Below are positions 36,092-44,585 of a stretch of DNA of 64,000 bases, piece after piece. How positions within the stretch are numbered: position 1 is the stretch's first letter; every line of letters starts with the position of its first letter. The position numbers and the translations under genes are program-made. Below the pieces are notes generated by a model. It was given only the letters and a program-made list of their open reading frames with translations, searched no databases and was not told the DNA's origin. Location: contig CAVSMR010000003.1 in the NCBI GenBank assembly GCA_963729115.1, positions 806,001-870,000 of the forward strand, given 5' to 3'. The DNA comes from Actinophytocola sp963729115. GTDB taxonomy: Bacteria > Actinomycetota > Actinomycetes > Mycobacteriales > Pseudonocardiaceae.

Positions 36092-36960
36092 TGGCTGGGT
36101 GGCGCCGCCGGGGCGGAGCTGGCGGGCGGGGCGGACACCGGCGGCTGCGGCGGCTGTTGCTGCTGCGGCTGCTGACCGGACTCGTCGCCGGCCTCGATCG
36201 CGCCCTTGCCGTCCATGGTCACGGCGTCCTTGCCCGGCTTCTCCGCCACGAACGGCGGCGGGTTGGTCGGGTCGAAGCCGGTGCCGTCGGAGTCACAGCG
36301 GCCGCCGTCCTCGGGGTTCTGGAAACCGTTCTCCCGCAACGAGGTGATGAACTGGTCGACGCGCTCGTCGTCGGCGCTGTCCAGCTTGAGCTGGTGGCCC
36401 CACGACTGCATCGAGATCGGCTTGTCGAGGCCGGGGTAGGGCGACAGCATCATGTACGGCTGGCCCTCGGCCTTGGCCTTCAGCTTGTCGAGCGCGCCAC
36501 CCTTGATCTTGTCCGGGTCGTAGGCGATCCAGACCGCGCCGTGCTCCAGCGAGTGGACCATGTTCTCGTTGCGGACGGCCTTGTCGTAGACCGTGCCCGC
36601 GCAGTTCGCCCACGCCTGGTCGTGCGGGCCGCCGAAGGGCGGGTTCTGGTCGTAGGCGACGCGCTGCTGCGCGGTGACGTGCTGGGAGCCGTCGTACTTG
36701 ACGCGCTTGACGCCCTCGATGTTCTCCGACGGGTCCTTGTTCTCCGCCGAGGCGACCCACTTCTCCTTCTCGTTGATCTGCGTGAAGGCGTAGGTGAACA
36801 CGCCGCCCGCCAGGGCCACGACGACGATGACGCCGAGGATCATGCCCCAGGGCTTGGGCTTCCCAGCACGAGAGATGGAGGACCGCGCACGCGTGTTCTT
36901 CGCGGACCCGCTCTTGCCCTTGGGCTTGCTCGAGCCCTTGCTCTTCGTCCCGCTCGCCAT
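36088..36960 (-). CDS. DUF3105 membrane-anchored protein
   Basis: A 290-residue DUF3105 protein. A Lys/Ser/Gly-rich cytoplasmic N terminus (1-37) precedes one membrane segment (about 39-60). The external domain contains VAYDQNPPFGGPHDQAWANC, SLEHGAVWIAYDP and PYPGLDKPISMQSWGHQLKL, all family hallmarks. The tail is Gln/Pro/Ala-rich and disordered. The function is unknown. It is paralogous to the next gene upstream and coupled to DUF305 (ATGA overlap), an arrangement common in Pseudonocardiaceae as I recall. Confidence 0.85.
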   Translation of the reverse strand: MASGTKSKGSSKPKGKSGSAKNTRARSSISRAGKPKPWGMILGVIVVVALAGGVFTYAFTQINEKEKWVASAENKDPSENIEGVKRVKYDGSQHVTAQQRVAYDQNPPFGGPHDQAWANCAGTVYDKAVRNENMVHSLEHGAVWIAYDPDKIKGGALDKLKAKAEGQPYMMLSPYPGLDKPISMQSWGHQLKLDSADDERVDQFITSLRENGFQNPEDGGRCDSDGTGFDPTNPPPFVAEKPGKDAVTMDGKGAIEAGDESGQQPQQQQPPQPPVSAPPASSAPAAPPSQ

Positions 36961-37038
36961 GCCGGTCTCGGACCTCTCTCATACAGGGAAGACAGACTGC
37001 AGCCGCCAAGTGTAAGGAACGAGCCTGTGGGGTCGGCG

Positions 37039-37689
37039 TCAGGGACCTTGGACGGGGGCCGCGTCCGGGCCGGGCGGGCTCGGGTCGAAGGGCGGCGGGT
37101 TCGTGATGTCGAACCGATCCGGGTTGGTTCGACACGGTGCGCCCGATTCGGGCGTGGTGTACGGGTTGTCCCGCAGTGCCGCGATGAACTGGTCGATCCG
37201 CGGGTCGTCCGGCCGGGGCACCTTGAGCTGGTGGCCCCAGGACTGGGCGGACACCGGCACGTCGAGCCCCGGGTACGGGGAGAGCATCAGGTACGGCTGC
37301 CCGTCGACCTTCGCCGCGAGCGTCCGCAGCGCGCCGCCGCTGACGCGGGCCGGGTCGTAGGCGAGCCAGACGGCGCCGTGCTCGAGCGCGTGGACCATGT
37401 TCTCGACGCGGACGGCCTTGGCGTAGACCGTGCCCGAGCAGTCCGCCCAGTACGGGTCGTGCGCGCCGCCGTAGGGCGGCGTCTTGTCGTAGGCCACCCG
37501 CTGGCCCGGGCGCGCGTGCGTCGGCTTGTACTCGGTCACGACCACGCCCTCGATGTCCTTGGACGGGTCCTTGTTCTCCGCCGAGGGCTCGAAGGCCTTG
37601 GCGTCGATCCGCTCGGCCGGCCGGGCCGCGTCGCCGCCGGTCCGGGTGGTGCAGCCGGCGAGCACGACGAGGCCGGCCACGGCCACCAC
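37039..37689 (-). CDS. DUF3105 lipoprotein (paralogue)
   Basis: A 216-residue DUF3105 protein with a lipobox LVVLAGC (cysteine at 12-13 from this start), so probably a membrane lipoprotein. The domain repeats the motifs of its neighbour: VAYDKTPPYGGAHDPYW, ALEHGAVWLAYDP and PYPGLDVPVSAQSWGHQLKV. The GTG at 37689 leaves no positive n-region. The frame stays open upstream and supplies an Arg-Arg pair (LRRALV), while GGAGG lies at 37729-37734, roughly ten bases before an ATC and with no usual start after it. The true start is therefore uncertain. Confidence 0.82.
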   Translation of the reverse strand: MVAVAGLVVLAGCTTRTGGDAARPAERIDAKAFEPSAENKDPSKDIEGVVVTEYKPTHARPGQRVAYDKTPPYGGAHDPYWADCSGTVYAKAVRVENMVHALEHGAVWLAYDPARVSGGALRTLAAKVDGQPYLMLSPYPGLDVPVSAQSWGHQLKVPRPDDPRIDQFIAALRDNPYTTPESGAPCRTNPDRFDITNPPPFDPSPPGPDAAPVQGP

Positions 37690-37808
37690 GAGCGCGCGGC
37701 GCAGGTGCGACGTGTCGATGGTGATCTTCCTCCCGGATCTTGCCCCTGCGGACAGCCTATGGCCGAGGCGACTCTTCCGGGTCCGGACCGGCTACCTAGA
37801 CTCACGGG

Positions 37809-39473
37809 GTGACTCCCGCCGCGCTTGCCGACCTCGTCCGCGCCGTCGCCGTGGACGTGCTGACCAGCCGAGACCTCGACGGCACGGCCCTGCCGCCCGC
37901 CGTGACGATCGAGCGGCCGAGAAACCCCGAGCACGGCGACTACGCGACGAACCTGGCCCTGCAGGTGGCCAAGAAGGTCGGCGTCGCGCCGCGGGACCTC
38001 GCCGGCTGGCTCGCCGACGCGCTCGTGGGTCACGACGGCGTGGCCGCCGCCGAGGTGGCCGGCCCCGGCTTCATCAACCTCCGGCTCGGCGCCGACGCCC
38101 AGGGCGAGATCGTCCGCCAGGTGCTCGCGGCGGGGGAGGGCTACGGCCGCGGCGCGGCGCTGGCCGGCCAGAAGATCAACCTGGAGTTCGTCTCCGCCAA
38201 CCCGACCGGGCCGTTGCACCTGGGTGGCACCCGCTGGGCCGCGGTCGGCGACGCGCTCGGCCGGGTGCTCGCCGCGCAGGGTGGCGAGGTCGCGCGCGAG
38301 TACTACTTCAACGACGCGGGCGCGCAGATCGACCGCTTCGTCCGCTCGCTCATCGCCTCCGCGAAGGGGGAGCCGCCGCCCGAGGACGGCTACGCGGGCG
38401 CCTACCTGTCCGACGTCGCGGCCGAGGTGCTGCGCACCGAGCCGAACGCGCTGTCGCTGCCCGAGGACGAGTGCGCGGAGACCTTCCGCCGCATCGGCGT
38501 CGGGCTGATGTTCGCCGAGATCAAGCAGAGCCTGCACGAGTTCGGTACCGACTTCGACGTCTACTTCCACGAGGACACGCTGCACAGGTCCGGCGAGGTG
38601 AACGAGGTCGTCGGGGAGCTCAAGGCCAAGGGTCACCTGTACGAGGCCGACGGCGCGTGGTGGCTGCGCACGACGGAGTTCGGCGACGACAAGGACCGCG
38701 TGGTCATCAAGTCCGATGGCGGCCCGGCCTACATCGCCGGCGACATCGCCTACTTCCGGGACAAGCGCCGCCGCGGGTTCGACCTGTGCATCTACATGCT
38801 CGGCGCGGACCACCACGGCTACATCGCCCGGCTCAAGGCCGCCGCCGCCGCGCTCGAGGACGACCCGGCCGCGGTCGAGGTGCTCATCGGGCAGATGGTC
38901 AACCTGGTCAGCGACGGCAAGCCGGTGCGGATGTCCAAGCGCGCGGGCACCGTGGTCACGATGGAGGACCTGGTCGAGGCCGTGGGCGTGGACGCGGCCC
39001 GCTACGCGCTGATCCGGTCGTCCGTGGACGCCACGCTCGACATCGACCTGGACCTGTGGAGCAAGCGCACGAGCGACAACCCGGTGTTCTACGTGCAGTA
39101 CGCGCACGCCCGGCTGTCCTCATTGGACCGCAACGCCGCGGAGCTGGGCATCGAGCTGCCCACGTCCGCGACCGAGGTCGACCTCGGCCTGCTGACCCAC
39201 CAGCGGGAGGGCGAGCTGATCCGCACGATCGGCGACTACCCGAAGGTCGTGGCCACCGGCGCGCAGCTGCGGGAACCACACCGCGTCGCGCGCTACCTCG
39301 AGGAGCTGGCGAGCGCGTACCACAAGTTCTACGACAGCTGCCGGATCCTGCCGCAGGGCGACGAGGAGGCCACCCCGCTGACCACCGCCCGCCTCGTCCT
39401 GTGCGCCGCGGTGCGCCAGGTCCTCGCCAACGGCCTGGGCCTGCTGGGCGTGCGTGCCCCGGAACGGATGTAA
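37809..39473 (+). CDS. argS: Arginyl-tRNA synthetase
   Basis: Class Ia arginyl-tRNA synthetase, 554 residues, charging tRNA-Arg in the cytoplasm. It shows the N-terminal additional domain, SANPTGPLHLGG (HIGH-type motif, about residues 130-140), YYFNDAGAQIDRF, LGADHHGYI, and MSKRAGTVVTMEDL (KMSKS-type site, about 375-388), then the DALR anticodon-binding helices. GTG start at 37809. lysA starts 4 bp after the stop, so the two form an operon, as in other actinobacteria. Confidence 0.97.
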   Translation: MTPAALADLVRAVAVDVLTSRDLDGTALPPAVTIERPRNPEHGDYATNLALQVAKKVGVAPRDLAGWLADALVGHDGVAAAEVAGPGFINLRLGADAQGEIVRQVLAAGEGYGRGAALAGQKINLEFVSANPTGPLHLGGTRWAAVGDALGRVLAAQGGEVAREYYFNDAGAQIDRFVRSLIASAKGEPPPEDGYAGAYLSDVAAEVLRTEPNALSLPEDECAETFRRIGVGLMFAEIKQSLHEFGTDFDVYFHEDTLHRSGEVNEVVGELKAKGHLYEADGAWWLRTTEFGDDKDRVVIKSDGGPAYIAGDIAYFRDKRRRGFDLCIYMLGADHHGYIARLKAAAAALEDDPAAVEVLIGQMVNLVSDGKPVRMSKRAGTVVTMEDLVEAVGVDAARYALIRSSVDATLDIDLDLWSKRTSDNPVFYVQYAHARLSSLDRNAAELGIELPTSATEVDLGLLTHQREGELIRTIGDYPKVVATGAQLREPHRVARYLEELASAYHKFYDSCRILPQGDEEATPLTTARLVLCAAVRQVLANGLGLLGVRAPERM

Positions 39474-39476
39474 GCG

Positions 39477-40913
39477 ATGCGCGCACACCCGGCAGGCCCG
39501 CGGCACGCCGAAGTCCTGCCGCCGGGCAACACCGCCGGGCCGCGACCGTCCACCGCGGACGAGCTGGACGAGCTGCTGGCCGCCGTGTGGCCGCGCAACG
39601 CCGGCCGCGGCGAGGACGGGGTGGTGCGCCTCGCGGGCGTGGACGTGCGCGCGCTCGCGGAGGAGTACGGCACGCCGCTGTTCGTGATGGACGAGGCCGA
39701 CTTCCGCGCGCGCTGCGCCGAGCACGCCGCCGCGTTCGGCGACCCGGCGCTCGTGCACTACGCGGCCAAGGCGTTCCTGTCCGTCCAGGTGGCCCGCTGG
39801 GTCGCCGAGGAGGGGCTGTCGCTGGACGTGTGCAGCGGCGGCGAGCTGGCGATCGCCCTGCGCGCGGGCTTCCCGGCCGAGCGGATCGCGTTGCACGGCA
39901 ACAACAAGTCGGCCGCCGAGCTCGCCGCGGGAGTCGCCGCCGGCGTCGGCGCGGTCGTGCTGGACTCGTACCACGAGATCGCCCGGCTGGACCGGATCGC
40001 CCGCGACCACGGCGGCGTGCAGGACGTGCTGGTGCGGGTGACGGTCGGGGTCGAGGCGCACACCCACGAGTACATCGCCACCGCCCACGAGGACCAGAAG
40101 TTCGGCTTCTCGCTCGCCGGCGGGGCCGCCGCGGAGGCCGTCCGCCGGGTGCTCGGCTCGCCGGGGCTGCGGCTCGTGGGCCTGCACAGCCACATCGGCT
40201 CGCAGATCTTCGACGCCAACGCCTTCGAGGTGTCCGCGCACCGCGTCATCGGCCTGCTCGCCGAGCTGCGTGACGAGCACGGCGCGGACGCCCTCGCCGA
40301 CGTGTCCACTGTGGATCTCGGGGGCGGGCTGGGCATCGCCTACACCGCGGCCGACGATCCGCCGCCGACCCGGTGGCTCGCCGAGCAGCTGCGCAACATC
40401 GTGGCCAAGGAGTGCGAGCACGCGGGCCTGGAGGTGCCCAGGATCGCGGTCGAGCCGGGCCGGGCGATCGTCGGGCCGGGCACGGTGACGCTCTACGAGG
40501 TCGGCACCATCAAGGACGTCGAGCTCGGGCACGGCTCCGCGCGCCGCTACGTGAGCGTGGACGGCGGCATGAGCGACAACATCCGCACCGCGCTCTACGA
40601 CGCCGACTACGACTGCCGGTTGCTGTCCCGGTTCGCCGACGAGGGCGCCCGCGGCGGCGACGCGGTGCTGTCCCGCGTGGTCGGCAAGCACTGCGAGTCC
40701 GGCGACGTGGTCGTGCGCGACTGCTGGCTGCCGGAGAACCTCGCGCCCGGCGACATCGTCGCCGTGGCCGCGACCGGCGCGTACTGCTACGCGATGGCCT
40801 CGAGCTACAACCGGCTGCCCCGCCCGGCCGTGGTCGCGGTGCGCGAGGGCCAGGCCAGGCTGCTGCTGCGCCGCGAAACGGTGGACGACCTGATGCGCCT
40901 GGAGGTCTCGTGA
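39477..40913 (+). CDS. lysA: Diaminopimelate decarboxylase
   Basis: The last step of lysine synthesis: PLP-dependent decarboxylation of meso-diaminopimelate. 478 residues. The PLP lysine is in VHYAAKAF (about residue 98). HGNNKS, GLHSHIGSQI, the phosphate loop GGGLGIAY and EPGRAIVGPG follow, and the substrate-binding cysteine is in GKHCESGD. An N-terminal extension of ~40 residues is common in actinobacteria. It is translated right after argS and leads into hom 43 bp later, grouping the DAP/lysine and threonine branches of the aspartate pathway. Confidence 0.96.
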   Translation: MRAHPAGPRHAEVLPPGNTAGPRPSTADELDELLAAVWPRNAGRGEDGVVRLAGVDVRALAEEYGTPLFVMDEADFRARCAEHAAAFGDPALVHYAAKAFLSVQVARWVAEEGLSLDVCSGGELAIALRAGFPAERIALHGNNKSAAELAAGVAAGVGAVVLDSYHEIARLDRIARDHGGVQDVLVRVTVGVEAHTHEYIATAHEDQKFGFSLAGGAAAEAVRRVLGSPGLRLVGLHSHIGSQIFDANAFEVSAHRVIGLLAELRDEHGADALADVSTVDLGGGLGIAYTAADDPPPTRWLAEQLRNIVAKECEHAGLEVPRIAVEPGRAIVGPGTVTLYEVGTIKDVELGHGSARRYVSVDGGMSDNIRTALYDADYDCRLLSRFADEGARGGDAVLSRVVGKHCESGDVVVRDCWLPENLAPGDIVAVAATGAYCYAMASSYNRLPRPAVVAVREGQARLLLRRETVDDLMRLEVS

Positions 40914-40956
40914 GACTCCGGGTGGCGAGGGCTGATTCCGGGGAGGCGGTGCGCTC

Positions 40957-42252
40957 GTGACCATCCGGGTGGCGATGCTCGGTTGCGGGACCGTCGGCGC
41001 GGAGGTGGTCCGGCTGCTGCACGAGCAGGCGGGCGACCTCGCCGCGCGGGTCGGCGGGGAGATCGAGCTCGCCGGGATCGCCGTGCGGCGGCCGAACCGG
41101 CACCCGGACGTGCCCGCGCACCTGCTGACCACCGACGCGGCCCGGCTCGTCGCGTCCGATGTGGACATCGTGGTCGAGGTGATCGGTGGCATCGAGCCCG
41201 CCCGCGCGCTGCTCACCAGCGCGCTGCGGGCCGGCAAGTCGGTGGTCACCGCGAACAAGGCGCTGCTCGCCGAGCACGCCGCGGACCTGTTCGCCGCGGC
41301 CGGCCCGTCCGGCGCGGACCTGTACTTCGAGGCCGCGGTCGCCGGCGCGATCCCGCTGCTGCGGCCGCTGCGCGAGTCGCTCGCCGGCGACCGGATCACC
41401 CGCGTGATGGGGATCGTCAACGGCACCACCAACTTCATCCTGTCCGAGATGGACACCTCGGGCGCCGGCTATGCGGAGACGCTGAGCGAGGCGTCCCGGC
41501 TCGGCTACGCGGAGGCCGACCCGACGGCCGATGTGGACGGTTACGACGCCGCGTCCAAGGCGGCCATCCTCGCCTCGATCGCCTTCCACACCAGGGTCAC
41601 CGCGGCCGACGTGTACCGCGAGGGCATCGCGTCGGTCACGCCCTCGGACGTGGCCGCGGCGCGGGCGCTGGGCCGCACGATCAAGCTGCTCGCCATCTGC
41701 GAGCGGGTGGGGAGCGGCCGCGATCGCGCCACCGAGGCGGTGGCCGTGCGCGTGCACCCGGCGATGATCCCGCGCACGCACCCGCTCGCGGGCGTGGGCG
41801 GCGCGTACAACGCGGTCTTCGTGGAGGCCGACGCGGCCGGCTCGCTGATGTTCTACGGCCAGGGCGCGGGCGGCGCGCCGACCGCGAGCGCGGTGCTCGG
41901 CGACCTGGTCGCGGTGGCACGCAACAAGGTCGTCGGCGGGCGCGGGCCGGGGGAGTCGTCCTACGCGGCGCTGCCCGTGCGCCCGATCGACGAGGTGGAC
42001 ACCCGCTACCACATCAGCCTCGACGTGGCCGACCGCGCGGGCGTGCTGGCCTCGGTGGCCGCGGTGTTCGCCGAGCACGACGTGAGCATCGCGGCGGTCC
42101 GCCAGCAGGGCCGCAGCACGGATGCCAGCCTGGTGATCGTCACGCACTCCGCCCCCGACGCCGCCCTGCGGTCCACAGTGGACAAGATCGCGGGGCTGCC
42201 GGTGGTGCGCGAGGTGGTCAGCGTGATGCGAGTGGAAGGCGAGGAGCCATGA
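40957..42252 (+). CDS. hom: Homoserine dehydrogenase
   Basis: NAD(P)H-dependent reduction of aspartate semialdehyde to homoserine, the branch to threonine and methionine. 431 residues. Rossmann motif LGCGTVGAEV (8-17), VTANKALLA, the catalytic region GIVNGTTNFIL and SEASRLGYAEADPTADVDGYDAASK, and a C-terminal ACT domain (ISLDVADRAGVLASVAAVFAEHDVSI) that usually mediates threonine feedback inhibition. GTG start. It overlaps thrC by ATGA. Confidence 0.97.
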   Translation: MTIRVAMLGCGTVGAEVVRLLHEQAGDLAARVGGEIELAGIAVRRPNRHPDVPAHLLTTDAARLVASDVDIVVEVIGGIEPARALLTSALRAGKSVVTANKALLAEHAADLFAAAGPSGADLYFEAAVAGAIPLLRPLRESLAGDRITRVMGIVNGTTNFILSEMDTSGAGYAETLSEASRLGYAEADPTADVDGYDAASKAAILASIAFHTRVTAADVYREGIASVTPSDVAAARALGRTIKLLAICERVGSGRDRATEAVAVRVHPAMIPRTHPLAGVGGAYNAVFVEADAAGSLMFYGQGAGGAPTASAVLGDLVAVARNKVVGGRGPGESSYAALPVRPIDEVDTRYHISLDVADRAGVLASVAAVFAEHDVSIAAVRQQGRSTDASLVIVTHSAPDAALRSTVDKIAGLPVVREVVSVMRVEGEEP

Positions 42253-43322
42253 CAGGGGCCCGCGTCCGGCCGGCGTGGCCCGGCGTGATCCAGGCCTACG
42301 CCGACCGGATCCCGCTCCCGGACGGCGCGAAGGTGGTGACCCTGCAGGAAGGCGGCACGCCGCTGCTCGAGGCGCACCACGTCTCCGAGCGGACCGGCTG
42401 CCGGGTGTTCCTCAAGGTCGAGGGCGCCAACCCGACCGGCTCGTTCAAGGATCGCGGCATGACCGTGGCGATCACGCACGCGCTCGCCACCGGGGCGAAC
42501 GCGGTGATCTGCGCGTCGACCGGCAACACGTCCGCGTCGGCCGCGGCATACGCCGCCCGGGCCGGGCTGACCTGCGCGGTGCTCGTGCCGAGCGGCAAGA
42601 TCGCGATGGGCAAGCTCGCCCAGGCGGTGACCCACGGCGCGCGGATCCTGCAGATCAGCGGCAACTTCGACGACTGCCTCGAGCTGGCGCGCAAGACCGC
42701 CGCCGAGTACCCGGTGGAGCTGGTCAACTCGGTCAACCCGGTGCGGCTGACCGGGCAGCAGAGCGCGGCGTGGGAGATCTGCGACGCGCTCGGGCGCGCG
42801 CCGGACGTGCACTGCCTGCCGGTCGGCAACGCCGGCAACATCACGGCCTACTGGCAGGGTTACGGCGCCTACGCCGACGACGGGGTGGTGGCGGCCCGGC
42901 CACGGATGTTCGGCTTCCAGGCCGCGGGCGCGGCGCCGATCGTGCGCGGCGAGCCGGTGCGCCACCCGGACACGGTGGCCACCGCGATCCGGGTGGGCAA
43001 CCCCGCGTCGTGGGCCGGCGCGGTCGCCGCTCGGGACGCCTCCGGCGGGCTCATCGACGCGGTCACCGACGAGCACCTGCTCGAGGCGTACCACCTGCTC
43101 GCGAGCCGCGAGGGCGTGTTCGTCGAGCCCGCGTCGGCGATCTCGGTGGCCGGCGCGCTGGCCACCGCGGCGGACGGCCGGCTGCCGGCGGGCTCGCTCG
43201 TGGTGTGCACGGTGACCGGCCACGGCCTCAAGGACCCGGACACCGCGCTGGCCGACCGGCCGCCGGTGGAGCCCGTGCCCGTGTCGCCCGGTGCGGTCGC
43301 GTCCGCGTTGGAGCTGGCTTGA
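42249..43322 (+). CDS. thrC: Threonine synthase
   Basis: PLP-dependent conversion of O-phosphohomoserine to threonine; 357 residues, the short class. The PLP lysine is in NPTGSFKDRGM (about residue 67). ASTGNTSASAAAYAARAG, LPVGNAGNITAYW (phosphate loop) and EPASAISVAG follow. It is coupled at both ends: ATGA with hom and TTGA with thrB. Confidence 0.97.
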   Translation: MTGARVRPAWPGVIQAYADRIPLPDGAKVVTLQEGGTPLLEAHHVSERTGCRVFLKVEGANPTGSFKDRGMTVAITHALATGANAVICASTGNTSASAAAYAARAGLTCAVLVPSGKIAMGKLAQAVTHGARILQISGNFDDCLELARKTAAEYPVELVNSVNPVRLTGQQSAAWEICDALGRAPDVHCLPVGNAGNITAYWQGYGAYADDGVVAARPRMFGFQAAGAAPIVRGEPVRHPDTVATAIRVGNPASWAGAVAARDASGGLIDAVTDEHLLEAYHLLASREGVFVEPASAISVAGALATAADGRLPAGSLVVCTVTGHGLKDPDTALADRPPVEPVPVSPGAVASALELA

Positions 43323-44203
43323 ACGTCCGGGTCACCGTTCCCGCGTCGACCGCGAACCTCGGGTCGGGCTTCGACGCGCTCGGCCTCGCGCTCGCGCTGT
43401 ACGACGTGGTCGACGTGGCGGTGGCCGGCGAGGGAGTCACGGGGACGGTGACCGGCGAGGGCGCGGACCTCCTCGTGGACGAGGACCACGTCGTGGTCCG
43501 CGCGCTGCGCGAGACCGCGCGGCGGCTGGGCCTGGAGCTGCCCGGTGTGCGGCTGACCTGCGTGAACGCGATCCCGCACGCGCGCGGGCTGGGGTCGTCC
43601 GCCGCGGCGGTGGTGGCGGGCATCGCGGCCGGGTACGCGCTCGCCGACCGCGCGCTGGACGCGGACGCGCTGCAGCTCGCGACGGCGTTCGAAGGGCACG
43701 CGGACAACGTCGCGGCCAGCCTCTACGGCGGCCTCACGCTCGCGTGGTCCGAGCCGGGCCCGGTCTACGACGCGGTGCGTTTCGAGCCGCTCGCCGCGCT
43801 GCGGCCCGTCGTGCTGATCCCGGACGCGCGGTCCGCGACGAAGCTGACCCGTGGCCTGCTGCCGGCGAGCGTGCCGCACGTCGACGCCGCGTTCGCGGCC
43901 GGGCGGTGCGCGCTCGCGGTCCACGCGCTGACCACGATGCCCGCGTTGCTGCTCACCGCGACCGAGGACCGGCTGCACCAGGACTACCGCGCGCAGGCGT
44001 GGCCGGACACCCTGCGCGTGGTGCGCGAACTGCGGGAAAACGGTGTCGCCGCAACGGTTTCCGGCGCCGGGCCGACGGTGTTCGCGGCGACCCTGGACGG
44101 CCGGCTGCCGGCCGGCGTGGACACCGGCGGCTTCGTGGTGCGCGAGGTCGCGGTCGACCGGCAAGGCGTACGAACGGCGCGGATCGGAACAAATTCCAGG
44201 TAG
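43319..44203 (+). CDS. thrB: Homoserine kinase
   Basis: GHMP-family kinase making O-phosphohomoserine for ThrC; 294 residues. The start is a TTG overlapping the thrC stop (TTGA), supported by the conserved N-terminal strand VRVTVPASTANLGSGFD. The GHMP ATP loop is PHARGLGSSAAAVVAG (about 82-97), and the C-terminal motif is VSGAGPTVFA. Last gene of the argS-lysA-hom-thrC-thrB run; about 40 bp later the rho promoter begins. Confidence 0.96.
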   Translation: MNVRVTVPASTANLGSGFDALGLALALYDVVDVAVAGEGVTGTVTGEGADLLVDEDHVVVRALRETARRLGLELPGVRLTCVNAIPHARGLGSSAAAVVAGIAAGYALADRALDADALQLATAFEGHADNVAASLYGGLTLAWSEPGPVYDAVRFEPLAALRPVVLIPDARSATKLTRGLLPASVPHVDAAFAAGRCALAVHALTTMPALLLTATEDRLHQDYRAQAWPDTLRVVRELRENGVAATVSGAGPTVFAATLDGRLPAGVDTGGFVVREVAVDRQGVRTARIGTNSR

Positions 44204-44242
44204 GCGACGTTGTGCGGGTTAGCCACGCCGGACACCCGGTTG

Positions 44243-44271
44243 TTGCACCCGGATGCAGGTCCGTCTACTCT
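44243..44271 (+). promoter_or_regulatory. rho promoter
   Basis: TTGCAC (44243-44248) and TACTCT (44266-44271) separated by exactly 17 bp, a good housekeeping sigma promoter. Transcription would start near 44278, leaving a ~300-base leader before the rho start. The leader (to 44585) has no gene; long leaders that allow Rho to limit its own synthesis are known in other bacteria. Confidence 0.6.
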
Positions 44272-44585
44272 CAGGGGCGTTCAGTCACCGCGCGTACGGG
44301 CGCCCGGTGTCGTTCCCGGGGAATTCTTTCCGGGTCGCATCAATCCGTTGAGATGCCGACTCGGCCAATTGGCCGACGTCGACGCTGGCGGATACCGAAA
44401 GCCGTGGTGACCGAGGTAACTCCGCGTTGACGGTCCGTCGTGCGCAATGGCGTAACTGCCAGGTTGGCCGCGGGCGTAAGGCGGTCGATCAACCGGGGCG
44501 TAGCGCCGTGCCGAGTCGTCGGGCGGCGGTCCGCTGGTTCACGGGTCCACCACTGGAGGCAGGGACCTGGTCAGGAAGGACATGA

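Noticed and set aside
37536..39107. Long minus-strand frames opposite argS, lysA, hom, rho and the atp genes
   Set aside because: Typical of high-GC coding DNA; their composition is His/Arg/Gly-rich and no motifs appear, while the plus strand carries textbook families.
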